A stretch of DNA of 17,295 bases, taken from contig DDWF01000265.1 of the NCBI GenBank assembly GCA_002345845.1, positions 1 to 17,295 of the forward strand, read 5' to 3'. Positions 1 to 7,078 of the stretch are shown in pieces. The translations under genes and the position numbers were made by a program. The notes under the pieces were generated by a model. It saw only the letters and a list, made by a program, of their open reading frames with translations. It did not search any database and had not been told where the DNA came from. This stretch comes from Betaproteobacteria bacterium UBA2293. Lineage in GTDB: Bacteria > Pseudomonadota > Gammaproteobacteria > Burkholderiales > Rhodocyclaceae. Each line of letters starts with the position of its first letter. The stretch's first letter is position 1.

Positions 1-521
1 GTGCGGATCTTCAGGCCCTTCATGTCGGCCGGGGTGCGGATCGCGCGCTTCGAATTGGTGATGGCGAAGAAGCCGCCGGAGTCGCCGAAGCCGAGCACTT
101 CCATGCCGGTCTTCTTCTCGATGTCGGCGCCCAGCTTCTGGCCGAAGGCGCCGTCGAGCACGGTGTAGGTGGCCGAGATGTCGGGGAAGACGAAGGGCAC
201 GTCGAGCACGCCGATCATCGGGTAGGCGCTGGCGAAACCGCCGACCGAGAAGACGCCGGACTGGATCAGCCCGGCCTTGACCTGGCTGAGCACCTCGTTG
301 TCCTTGCCGAGCTGGCCGTTGGGGAAGGTCTGCACCTTGACCGAGCCGCCGGTACCGGACTCGACCAGGTTCTTGAAGACGGTGACCATGGCCCCGGTGG
401 TGCTCTCGAAGGGGTCATCCACATTGAGGTGGTGCAGCTTGATGACTTTCTCGGCGTGGGCGGGGTTGACCGCAAAGGCCAGCGCGAGGGCGGCGGAGGT
501 AAGCAGGGTCTTCAGTTTCAT
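1..521 (-). CDS. dctP: TRAP transporter substrate-binding protein, DctP family (partial, C-terminus outside window)
   Basis: This is the periplasmic solute receptor of a tripartite ATP-independent (TRAP) transporter; it binds an organic acid and delivers it to the DctQM membrane complex. The 173 visible codons start at ATG 521 with a clear Sec signal peptide (MKLKTLLTSAALALAFAVNP, cleavage likely after AHA). A GGAG lies about 9 bases upstream. Mature-protein landmarks of the family are visible: the early KLHHLN strand, the GQLGKDNEV segment, and a GLKIRT motif at the edge of the window, whose arginine in this family usually salt-bridges the substrate carboxylate. The gene is the third of a dctQ-dctM-dctP operon and starts 25 bases after dctM. 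Having the receptor gene last is less common than having it first. The substrate cannot be read from this part; dicarboxylates, keto acids or sugar acids are all possible. The family assignment is secure. Confidence 0.93.
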   Translation of the reverse strand, partial: MKLKTLLTSAALALAFAVNPAHAEKVIKLHHLNVDDPFESTTGAMVTVFKNLVESGTGGSVKVQTFPNGQLGKDNEVLSQVKAGLIQSGVFSVGGFASAYPMIGVLDVPFVFPDISATYTVLDGAFGQKLGADIEKKTGMEVLGFGDSGGFFAITNSKRAIRTPADMKGLKIR

Positions 522-546
522 GGCGGAGGCTCCAGGGTGGGCAGGT

Positions 547-1833
547 TTAATTGACATAACCGAACAGACGGGGGACGAACAGGGTGAGGTCGGACCAGTA
601 GGCGATCAGGAACAGGATCGCGACCTCGGCGAGGATGAAAGGGGTCAGGGCGCGGGCGATGCGTTCCATCTTTTCGCCGGTGACCGAGCACAGCACGAAC
701 AGGCAGGCGCCCACCGGCGGCGTCATCAGCGAGATGTTGAGCGCCAGGATGATCATGATCCCGGCGTGCACCGGCTCGATGCCGACCGCCAGGGTCAGCG
801 GCCCGAGCACGGGGGCGAGGATGATCAGCGCCGCGGTGATGTCGAGGAACATGCCGACGATCAGCAGCAGCACCAGAATCAGCCCGATCACACCGGCCTT
901 GCTGTCGGTGATCGACAACATGGCGTGGGCGATCATCTGCGGGATCTGGTGGAAGGTCAGCCACCACGACAGGATCGAGGCGGCGGCGATGATCAGGAAG
1001 ACAGCGCCAGTGATGCGTGCGGTGCGGATCAGCATCACCCCGACCTGCTTGACGTCGAGCGTGCGATAGACGACGAAGCCGACGAACAGCGCATAGGCCA
1101 CGGCGATCGAGGCGGCCTCGGTGGGCGTCACCACGCCGAGCAGGATGCCGCCGAGGATGATCGCCGGCATGGTCAGGCCGATCAGGCTGTCCTTGAAGCT
1201 GGCCAGGATGGAGATCAGGCTGGGCCGGCCTTCGCCCTTGGGCAGACCGAGCTTCTTGCCGAGGGCGCCGATCACCGCCATGCAGATGGCGCAGATCAGC
1301 AAGCCGGGAACGATGCCGGCGGCAAACAGGCCGGCGATCGAGACGCCCATGATCGAACCGTAGATGACCATCAGGTTGGACGGCGGGATGGTCGGCCCGA
1401 TGATCGAGCCAGCGGCCGTCACCGCACAGGCGAAGGGCTTGCTGTAGCCCTGCTTGACCATCGCCGGCACCAGGGTGTTGCCCATTGCCGCGGCATCCGA
1501 CACGGCGGCGCCGGTCATGCCGGCGAACAGCACCGAGGCGACCATGTTGGCGTGCGCCAGCCCGCCGCGCAGCCAGCCGACCAGCGACAGCGCGAAGGCA
1601 ACCAGGCGCTGGGTGATGCCGGAAGCGTTCATCAGCTCGCCGGCGAGGATGAAGAAGGGCATGGCCATGAAGGTGAACATGTCCAGGCCCTCGAAATAGC
1701 GCTTGGGCGCCATTGCCAGGAAGGACACGTCGCCGAGCTGGAGCAGGCCGATGGCGCCGGCGATGCCGAGCACGACACCGATCGGCATGCCGAGCAGCAT
1801 CAGGCCGAAGAAAGCGATGGCTACGATCCACAT
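547..1833 (-). CDS. dctM: TRAP transporter large permease, DctM family
   Basis: This is the large membrane subunit of a TRAP transporter, the part that moves the substrate using the sodium or proton gradient. The 428-residue product is hydrophobic throughout and begins MWIVAIAFFGLMLLGMPIGV, the usual DctM opening, with GMPIG at the end of the first helix. Further family features are a FFILAGELMNASGIT segment, a GSIIGPTIPPSNLMVIYG loop and a TPPVGACLFVLC segment near the C-terminus. The length is normal for the family. The reading frame stays open 40 codons further upstream, but that part overlaps dctQ out of frame and reads as non-protein, so ATG 1833 is chosen. A GAGG sequence overlapping the dctQ stop codon serves as ribosome binding site. 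It lies 10 bases after dctQ and 25 bases before dctP, so it is in the same transcript. Confidence 0.95.
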   Translation of the reverse strand: MWIVAIAFFGLMLLGMPIGVVLGIAGAIGLLQLGDVSFLAMAPKRYFEGLDMFTFMAMPFFILAGELMNASGITQRLVAFALSLVGWLRGGLAHANMVASVLFAGMTGAAVSDAAAMGNTLVPAMVKQGYSKPFACAVTAAGSIIGPTIPPSNLMVIYGSIMGVSIAGLFAAGIVPGLLICAICMAVIGALGKKLGLPKGEGRPSLISILASFKDSLIGLTMPAIILGGILLGVVTPTEAASIAVAYALFVGFVVYRTLDVKQVGVMLIRTARITGAVFLIIAAASILSWWLTFHQIPQMIAHAMLSITDSKAGVIGLILVLLLIVGMFLDITAALIILAPVLGPLTLAVGIEPVHAGIMIILALNISLMTPPVGACLFVLCSVTGEKMERIARALTPFILAEVAILFLIAYWSDLTLFVPRLFGYVN

Positions 1834-1843
1834 GATGGCGGCC

Positions 1844-2365
1844 TCAGTAGGGCACGGCGGCGCTTTCGCCGCGCGGCAGGTCGACAAAATCGGTGGCCAG
1901 ACGCACCCCGAACTGGAAAGCGGCGAGCGCCGAGGACAACGGCACCGCGGCAAAGGGCACTTCCATCGACAGGCCGAACAACGTCGAAAACTGGCTGCGC
2001 CCCTCGATCATCATGTCGATGCCGTAGACGCACATGAACACGAAGAAACCGACGGTCAGCGCATCGGTCAGCAGTTTCAGCCAGCGCCGGGGGCCGACCG
2101 GCAGGCGGCCCGAGACGACGTCGAGACCAACGTGTTCGCGCCACCAGGCGGCGCACGACACCGCCAGCAGCGCCGCCCAGATCATCAGGTAGCGGGCCAG
2201 CTCCTCGGTCCAGCTGAAGCCGCCCTCGGTGAAGTAACGGCCGCCGACCCCCAGCCACACCACCAGGATCATGGCGGCCACCAGGCCGGCGCACAGCCAC
2301 TCGACCACCCGGTTGACCTGGCGGCCGATGCATTCGATGCGCTGTGCCAGCGCTGATAAAACCAT
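1844..2365 (-). CDS. dctQ: TRAP transporter small permease, DctQ family
   Basis: This is the small membrane subunit of the TRAP transporter, which in the family pairs with DctM and helps dock the solute receptor. The protein has 173 residues with four predicted membrane helices, the usual DctQ topology. The typical segment after the first helix is present (GVGGRYFTEGGFSWTEELAR, with the conserved WTEE-AR pattern), followed by a REHVGLDV motif before the third helix. The ATG at 2365 has a strong AGGAG about six bases upstream. This is the first gene of the operon and follows the intergenic region 2366-2742, where its promoter must lie. Confidence 0.93.
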   Translation of the reverse strand: MVLSALAQRIECIGRQVNRVVEWLCAGLVAAMILVVWLGVGGRYFTEGGFSWTEELARYLMIWAALLAVSCAAWWREHVGLDVVSGRLPVGPRRWLKLLTDALTVGFFVFMCVYGIDMMIEGRSQFSTLFGLSMEVPFAAVPLSSALAAFQFGVRLATDFVDLPRGESAAVPY

Positions 2366-2427
2366 GGAGGACTCCTGAGCAATGTGTCGGTGAATTTCGT
2401 GCCGGGGAACCGGCGTGCAAATTCACT

Positions 2428-2445
2428 CTAAAACACAAATTTTAG
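2428..2445. promoter_or_regulatory. Inverted repeat upstream of dctQ, possible operator
   Basis: The sequence CTAAAA-CACAAA-TTTTAG has perfect 6-base arms separated by 6 bases and lies about 63 bases upstream of the dctQ start in an AT-rich stretch. Its position fits a regulator site for the TRAP operon. The arms are short and AT-rich, so chance is a real possibility. No regulator gene is adjacent. Confidence 0.3.
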
Positions 2446-2648
2446 AAGCGCAATACTGAAATTATTGTTTCCAATTTGGTGCATCGCGGCCGCCGCAGGG
2501 CACCATGGATGTGCGCAATAAGCAATTGAATTAAATTTGTAAACCGCATTCATCACCAGAACAGGGCGCAAGCCACGCACTGAAACTGAGCACCCTCGAA
2601 GACGCCCCCTTTCTCCGTTCGATAAGCCCGTCTGCGACCTGATCGGTC

Positions 2649-2672
2649 AAAAAAGGCCAACCCGGGATGGCC
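2649..2672 (-). terminator. Rho-independent terminator, minus strand
   Basis: Read on the minus strand, a GGCCA / TGGCC stem with an inner CCC/GGG pairing is followed directly by six T residues. This is a good intrinsic terminator for transcription coming from the right. The only coding remnant it could serve is the truncated ABC ATPase fragment at 2743-2955, so it is probably left over from a lost operon. It would also shield the TRAP promoter region from read-through from the peroxidase gene. Confidence 0.7.
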
Positions 2673-2742
2673 GCCATGTTCCTTTGCCGCCAGCCCGAAG
2701 CAGCCAGGACAACGCGCTCGCGTTAGCGATGGATAGCGCCGC

Positions 2743-2955
2743 TCAGTAAGTCTTGTACGGGGCCTGCGTCTTGATTTTCTGCTTCGACCAGTCCGGCCAG
2801 CGCGAACTGACGGCGAACTTGACGTCGTCGATGACGCTCATCCACGGCATCAGCGCCTGTCCCTGGAAAACGACGCCGCGATCCAGGCCGGGTCCGACCT
2901 CTTCGCGGCCATCCATGATCAGGTTGCCACTGGTGACCACAATACCGTCATCCAG
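2743..2955 (-). pseudogene. Fragment of a nitrate/sulfonate/taurine-type ABC transporter ATP-binding protein
   Basis: About 70 codons on the minus strand resemble the middle of NrtC/NrtD/SsuB-type ATPases. The order LDDGIVVTSGNLIMDGRE, GPGLDRGVVFQGQALMPWMS (the Q-loop, with VFQ) and VKFAVSSRWPDW is typical of the region between Walker A and the ABC signature in this subfamily. The Walker A part upstream and the signature, Walker B and H-loop downstream are missing. A stop (TGA, 2743-2745) ends the frame, and upstream the frame is closed by a stop within about 20 codons. No permease or receptor gene is nearby. It is therefore a remnant, not a working gene. The family assignment is fairly secure; the exact substrate class is not. 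Confidence 0.72.
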
Positions 2956-3083
2956 AACTGGACAACGGCAGTGGCATCCCGGAGGTCAAGCGCCGGCAGC
3001 TTCAGCTGGCGCTTGATGCTCAGGACGATGCCGAGCCCACCGGATTGGGACTGATGCTGTCCGACATGGTCGCCCGAGGTCAC
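2949..3083 (+). pseudogene. Fragment of a sensor histidine kinase ATPase domain
   Basis: In the plus-strand frame beginning at 2949, 45 codons read as the end of a histidine-kinase catalytic domain. A DNGSGIPEVKR motif (the N2/G1 box: D-x-G-x-G-I-P) is followed 22 residues later by GLGLMLSDMVARGH, matching the G2 box and the helix after it. Upstream the frame is closed by a stop at 2934-2936. Downstream it runs into the 3' end of the oppositely oriented peroxidase gene and no longer looks like a kinase. The dimerisation domain, H-box and N1 box are absent. The few bases shared with the ABC fragment on the other strand mark a rearrangement joint. Confidence 0.6.
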
Positions 3084-4159
3084 TTGCCCTTCATCTTGGC
3101 CTCAAGGTGCGGGTCAACCGGCGGAATGACGCTGGTGCCTGCGGTCAGGGGCAAACGCGGCATGGACTGTTGGGGGAAATTGCCACCAAGACTACCGAGA
3201 AAGGCGACCACATCCTTGACCTGCGCCGGTGAAAGGTCCTTGTTCAACTGGGTCTTCGCCATCACCCGCACCGCCTCGTCAAGGGTCGCAACCTTCCCGT
3301 TGTGCAGGTAAGGCGCGGTCAGTGCAACGTTACGCAGGGTCGGAACACGCCATAGATGCCGATCACTCTCCTGTCCGGTAACCGACTGTCGCCCGGTATC
3401 TGCGAGCAGGTCGTACTTCTTGTCGAACGCACTGCCGACGACGTTGGGAAATTTCATGAAAAAGCCTTGGCCCGCCGGCAGCGGCGGGCCGCTGAAATTG
3501 GCGCCCGAGTGGCAGGTGATGCACCCGGTTTCGGCAAAGGTCTGCATGCCGCGCAGTTGTTGCGCGTCTAGCGCGGTCTTGTCGCCCCTGACATAGCGGT
3601 CGTATGGCGTATCCGGGTTGATCAGCGTTCGCTCGTAAGCGGCAATTGCCTTTGCCACATTGTCGATGGTGATCGGCTCTTGTGATGCAGGGAAGGCCGT
3701 CTTGAACAGCGGCAGATAGCCCGGAATGCCCTTTAGCCGATCCACTGCAACCTTGGCGTCACTCATGCCCATCTCGATCGGATTGGTGATCGGTCCCTTG
3801 GCCTGTTCCTCCAGCGTGGCCGCACGACCATCCCAGAACTGGGCGGAGAGGAAAGCGGCATTCCACACGCTGGGCGCACTGCGTCCGCCGCGCGCGTCAT
3901 GCATGCCGATGGAGTTCGGCCGACTGTCGTCGCCACCCGCCATGACGTTGTGACACGAGTTACAGGACATCGTCCCATGCTCGGAAAGTCGCGGATCGAA
4001 ATACAGCATCTTGCCGAGTTCGACCTTCGCATCCGTCTGTGGATTGCTCGCCGGACTCGGCGCCTGCTTCGGCAACGCCTCCCATTGCTGGGCCTGGACA
4101 CCGACCGGTATTACAGCCACGCCACAGAGCATCAATTTCAGTATCGATTTTTTCATCAT
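3080..4159 (-). CDS. Diheme cytochrome c peroxidase, periplasmic
   Basis: This is a secreted diheme peroxidase of the CcpA/MauG superfamily, expected to reduce H2O2 to water in the periplasm with electrons from small c-type cytochromes or cupredoxins. From the chosen start the 359-residue protein has a signal peptide cleaved near VQA/QQ (residue 23) and two heme-binding motifs, CNSCH (66-70) and CITCH (213-217), spaced as in bacterial CCPs. Family segments follow: FDPRLSEHGTMSCNSCHN, SAPSVWNAAF, FWDGRAATLEEQA, RVPTLRNVALTAPYLHNG. A GTG at 4165 would add two residues, but it overlaps the strong AAGGAG (4165-4170). ATG 4159 lies five bases after that site and is preferred; ATG 4156 is also possible. 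The gene appears monocistronic, and no clear terminator was seen after the stop. MauG-like oxidases are related, but no partner gene is present. Confidence 0.93.
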   Translation of the reverse strand: MMKKSILKLMLCGVAVIPVGVQAQQWEALPKQAPSPASNPQTDAKVELGKMLYFDPRLSEHGTMSCNSCHNVMAGGDDSRPNSIGMHDARGGRSAPSVWNAAFLSAQFWDGRAATLEEQAKGPITNPIEMGMSDAKVAVDRLKGIPGYLPLFKTAFPASQEPITIDNVAKAIAAYERTLINPDTPYDRYVRGDKTALDAQQLRGMQTFAETGCITCHSGANFSGPPLPAGQGFFMKFPNVVGSAFDKKYDLLADTGRQSVTGQESDRHLWRVPTLRNVALTAPYLHNGKVATLDEAVRVMAKTQLNKDLSPAQVKDVVAFLGSLGGNFPQQSMPRLPLTAGTSVIPPVDPHLEAKMKGK

Positions 4160-4277
4160 CGTCACTCCTTCATCGTTTGCCTAAAAGGGTCGAATGCTCT
4201 GCCCATGCACCGCCAGCCGGACCTTGTCGGTCAGTGGATCGGGCACGCTTAACAGAGCATTACGCAGCAAACTATTG

Positions 4278-4290
4278 CATATGCCATATG
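4278..4290. promoter_or_regulatory. CATATG-C-CATATG palindrome, possible regulatory site of the peroxidase gene
   Basis: Two CATATG hexamers, each self-complementary, are separated by one base, giving a 13-base near-symmetrical site about 120-130 bases upstream of the peroxidase start. The position and symmetry fit a regulator site, but no known motif is matched and the distance is rather large. Confidence 0.25.
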
Positions 4291-4373
4291 AACTTGGCAT
4301 GAACACGAAGGGCGACTTGTGCAATGCAATGAAAAGAAAGCGCAACACTCCTCGGGTCGAAGACGGCGACCAA

Positions 4374-4403
4374 GGAAAGCGGCGGGGTACCTGCCCCGCC
4401 TCG
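4374..4403 (-). terminator. Rho-independent terminator after the kelch/lyase-like operon
   Basis: A 7-base perfect stem, GGCGGGG (4381-4387) and CCCCGCC (4394-4400), encloses the loop TACCTG. Read on the minus strand it is followed by a pyrimidine-rich GCTTTCCTT tail. It lies about 60 bases after the stop of the propeller gene and would end that operon. The stem and loop are nearly identical to the hairpins at 11664-11685 and 16865-16886. Confidence 0.65.
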
Positions 4404-4462
4404 TTGTCTGGAAGGCTGGCATTTTCCAGTTCACCCGAGTGGTCGCGTTGCTTCTCCCCGCA

Positions 4463-7078
4463 TCAAGGTCTGAATCGCATCACGTGGGGCGTAACCGGCC
4501 CGATACCGTAGGTACCCACTTCCAGCGTAATGAACAGATCGAGGGCGGTGCTGTAAACAAGACCATTGGTGCCTGCGTTCCGCGTCACCGGGCCGGGCCC
4601 GAACTTTCTCAGGCGATCAGATTCGACATCAAGCAGCCAGGTATCCTGTTTCTGGCCGCCCGGCAAGATCATCAACGCATTGTCCTTCGGGCTGAAGGCA
4701 ATGCCCCAAGCCATCGAGACAGGTGCCTCGGTCGCCGGCGGTTCCAGCGTAACCGTATGCCGTATCCATCGCTTCTCTTCAATCTCGAAGCTGAAGAACT
4801 GATTGGCCGGCGATTTCGCCTGCTCGTCACGCGCGCCATAGAACAGAATCCGGTTGCGATTGGGATCGAACACCGCCTTGGAACGGTCATTCGCACTGAA
4901 GGGCGTGTCACTGAGCCGGAGGCGACTGATCTCGCGAGCCGACGCATCGAGCTGCCAGACGCCGAAGGGTCCGCCATACCAGTGCCTGGCGCTCAGCGTA
5001 TGGAAACTGGCTGCACCGGACATGTCCGCAGGCCCGCCGAGAGCCCCCTCACCCGACTTGCGAACGGGCGCCTCGTTCCAGCGCATGCGATCCGGATCGT
5101 AGGCCAGCAGCCGGTCACCGACGCCGAACAGCACCTTGTCCAGTTTGGCGCTGTAGGCGTAGCGGTGATAGCCGTGCGCCGACCCGAGTTGATGATAGAA
5201 AGGCGGATTCCAGCCATCCCCATCCGGACTGCCGAATGGCCAGGGTGGCATATCCGGCGGCCACGACTCCAGCCACAGATTGCCCTTGATATCGTACTGG
5301 CTGACCTCGTTACCCATGTAGGCACTGTGCCCACCGCCCCAGAAGATCAACTGGCTGCGCGCCGGGTCCAGGGCAAAGGAACCGTAGCTCCTGTCCTGTG
5401 CGCTGTACTCGGTTCCGATCCGCGTCCAGGCGTTGGGGGGCAACTTTGCCAACAAAGCCTTGTGGGCTGTCACCCTGGCACGGTACTCCGCCTGATTTTT
5501 GGGGAGCGCAGCCCAGGATCGCGAATACTTGTCGTTGAGCCAGGTCCACCGCGGCCCGAGGTTATCGGCGGCCCGGCTGGCGCCGATGTCGAGCTGCAGA
5601 TGGGCCACCCTGACCGGATGGGGTCCAAAGAGATTGTCGCCGGTGGTCAAGGCGACGTGGACGCCGCCCACCGGGTCGTACTCGAGCGCCCGCCATGGCA
5701 GAAACAGATCCTTGGGGCTGACCAGTGGCAAGCGGCGCCAGCCATCGCGCGCCGCATCGTAGATCCAGCCGGAATCGAGCAGGACGACGCCATGCTTGGA
5801 GTCGAAGCTCATGGCCGGCATCGCGGTGGGCGGAGGATGGCCGCCTGCCCTCGACTGGCGCCACTGGTTCCGGGCGGAGTCGAATACCCAGGTGTCCGCC
5901 AGGAGCCGATCTCCACCATGGCCGCCGAAAAGCACGAGCAGGCCGTTGCGCGTATCGCTGACGAGCTTGCCGTAGTAGCGCGGCAGCGGACTTGGCGCCA
6001 CATCCTCGGCAGCCTCGACGAGCTCCAGGCGCGCCGCTTCGAGCTGGTGCAGGGTGCGCCAGCCATCCCCTTCGGCCATTGCCCGGACGGCGGGTTCCAG
6101 TCTGGCCTTCACGTCCTGTAGACGCCCCGACGCCTGGCGGCACTGAGCCAATTCGTAGTCGCCGTGACAGCCCTCGCCCTTGCCGAGTTTGACGGACAGA
6201 TCCTGCATCGACTTGGCCAAGCTGGCGATATCGGCCGCGATACCTTGCGGCTCCTTGCCCGAAACCCGGTCACCGTACTCCAGCGCAATGCCGCGGGCCG
6301 CCCCGGCCAGGCCCTCGATCTGCTCGACAAGCGCAGTGCAGCGCTCGTGCAGGGCAATGAACGATGCCGAACCGGTGACCAGCTTCGACCAGCTCCCCGC
6401 CAGCGGATCAAATGCCCAGGTCGCGCGTTTCTCCGCCATGGTCCATGCCTCGGGCAACCACGGCTTGCCACGCAGCACGTCACCCTTGATGTAGGGGGGC
6501 TTGGACTTGTAGGCGCTGATATAGCCGCCACCAAACAGGATTACCCGCCGTCCGACGGGGTCCCAGGCCAGCGAACCCAACATCACGTCGGGCGGCGACT
6601 TGTCCAGCGGAATCCCCAGATCCGCCCAGCGGCGGCTCTCCGGATCGTAGGTGAACGTTGCCCCACCAGCAAAGAAGAGCACCTTGCGCAGCGTTGGCAC
6701 ATAGACCGATTGATGCGCCAGCCAGTAGGGGCGGTTGATCGTCGGCAAGCCGGGGCGCCCATCCGCACCGAAGGTGGTCGTCAGCGCACCACGCGCTCGA
6801 TGCGGACCACGGCCCGGCAGCGGCTCTTCCCAGCTACGGCGCCCGGGGAAATAAATCCGCAGGTCCGAGGTCTCCGACTTGATCGCCGGGTAGCCGAAGT
6901 ACAACATGCCCTGCTGCTCAGGCAGATAGCTCAGGCCGGCGATCGTGCCGCCGCTGGCCTCGGCCACTGGCCGCCAGACGTTGACCGCTGGCGAATCGGC
7001 CGCCGCCGGAAGCGACACCAGCACCTGGACCGCCACAGCAAGGGCGCCGAGAGACTTCGCACACCTTCCCCACCACAT
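4463..7078 (-). CDS. Secreted kelch-type beta-propeller protein with a helical insertion
   Basis: An 871-residue exported protein of unknown function. ATG 7078 overlaps the stop of the upstream gene (TGATG) and has GAGG seven bases upstream; the frame is open 96 codons further but that part lies inside the upstream gene and reads as junk. A Sec signal peptide ends near PAAA/DSP (residue 27). The mature part has kelch-like blades, with hydrophobic-GG or -G strands followed by a YDP/FD-x-x-x-x-x-W turn: KVLFFAGG (132-139), RVILFGGG (178-185), LLVLFGGHGG (380-389), SQLIFWGGG (575-583), KVLFGVGD (648-655), RILFYGAR (743-750), ALMILPGG (801-808). Residues about 236-365 interrupt the propeller with a charged, probably helical segment containing three cysteines (247, 304, 313). 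Kelch propellers include galactose-oxidase-like enzymes and glycan-binding proteins; no active site could be assigned. Co-translation with the lyase-like protein suggests a shared glycan substrate. Confidence 0.85.
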   Translation of the reverse strand: MWWGRCAKSLGALAVAVQVLVSLPAAADSPAVNVWRPVAEASGGTIAGLSYLPEQQGMLYFGYPAIKSETSDLRIYFPGRRSWEEPLPGRGPHRARGALTTTFGADGRPGLPTINRPYWLAHQSVYVPTLRKVLFFAGGATFTYDPESRRWADLGIPLDKSPPDVMLGSLAWDPVGRRVILFGGGYISAYKSKPPYIKGDVLRGKPWLPEAWTMAEKRATWAFDPLAGSWSKLVTGSASFIALHERCTALVEQIEGLAGAARGIALEYGDRVSGKEPQGIAADIASLAKSMQDLSVKLGKGEGCHGDYELAQCRQASGRLQDVKARLEPAVRAMAEGDGWRTLHQLEAARLELVEAAEDVAPSPLPRYYGKLVSDTRNGLLVLFGGHGGDRLLADTWVFDSARNQWRQSRAGGHPPPTAMPAMSFDSKHGVVLLDSGWIYDAARDGWRRLPLVSPKDLFLPWRALEYDPVGGVHVALTTGDNLFGPHPVRVAHLQLDIGASRAADNLGPRWTWLNDKYSRSWAALPKNQAEYRARVTAHKALLAKLPPNAWTRIGTEYSAQDRSYGSFALDPARSQLIFWGGGHSAYMGNEVSQYDIKGNLWLESWPPDMPPWPFGSPDGDGWNPPFYHQLGSAHGYHRYAYSAKLDKVLFGVGDRLLAYDPDRMRWNEAPVRKSGEGALGGPADMSGAASFHTLSARHWYGGPFGVWQLDASAREISRLRLSDTPFSANDRSKAVFDPNRNRILFYGARDEQAKSPANQFFSFEIEEKRWIRHTVTLEPPATEAPVSMAWGIAFSPKDNALMILPGGQKQDTWLLDVESDRLRKFGPGPVTRNAGTNGLVYSTALDLFITLEVGTYGIGPVTPHVMRFRP

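Larger units (their letters stand above)
2366..2742. other. Intergenic region upstream of the TRAP operon
   Basis: These 377 bases hold no credible gene. The half nearest dctQ is AT-rich (about 2420-2480 and 2515-2550), in contrast to the GC-rich surroundings, and must contain the promoter of the minus-strand TRAP operon. I found no convincing -35/-10 pair and no sigma-54 pattern (TGGCAC-N5-TTGC) on the minus strand. A small inverted repeat lies at 2428-2445 and an intrinsic terminator at 2649-2672; both are listed separately. The rest (about 2560-2640 and 2680-2742) shows nothing I recognise and may be decayed sequence continuous with the gene fragments to its right. Confidence 0.6.
4160..4462. 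other. Intergenic region between the peroxidase and the beta-propeller gene
   Basis: About 300 bases without a credible gene. The left part carries the strong AAGGAG ribosome binding site of the peroxidase (4165-4170) and must hold its promoter on the minus strand; no clear -35/-10 pair or FNR-like TTGAT-N4-ATCAA box was found. A tandem CATATG palindrome lies at 4278-4290. The right part holds the terminator of the propeller gene (4380-4400). The remaining frames on both strands read as non-protein. Confidence 0.55.

Noticed and set aside
277..2037. A long plus-strand open frame (586 codons) opposite the TRAP permease genes
   Set aside because: It is antisense to dctM and dctQ, which have clear family motifs. 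Its product is a low-complexity mix rich in His, Gln, Asp and Gly, as expected for an antisense shadow in high-GC DNA.
2560..2645. A possible insertion-sequence remnant (a CTGAAACTGAGCACCCT stretch reminiscent of IS ends)
   Set aside because: I could not find terminal inverted repeats, target duplications or transposase motifs, so the resemblance is not supported.
4160..4165. A GTG start at 4165 for the peroxidase
   Set aside because: The codon overlaps the end of the strong AAGGAG site; ATG 4159 is correctly spaced from that site.
4319..6121. A 600-codon plus-strand open frame opposite the kelch gene
   Set aside because: It runs through the terminator and antisense to the propeller blades, and its composition is that of a shadow frame.
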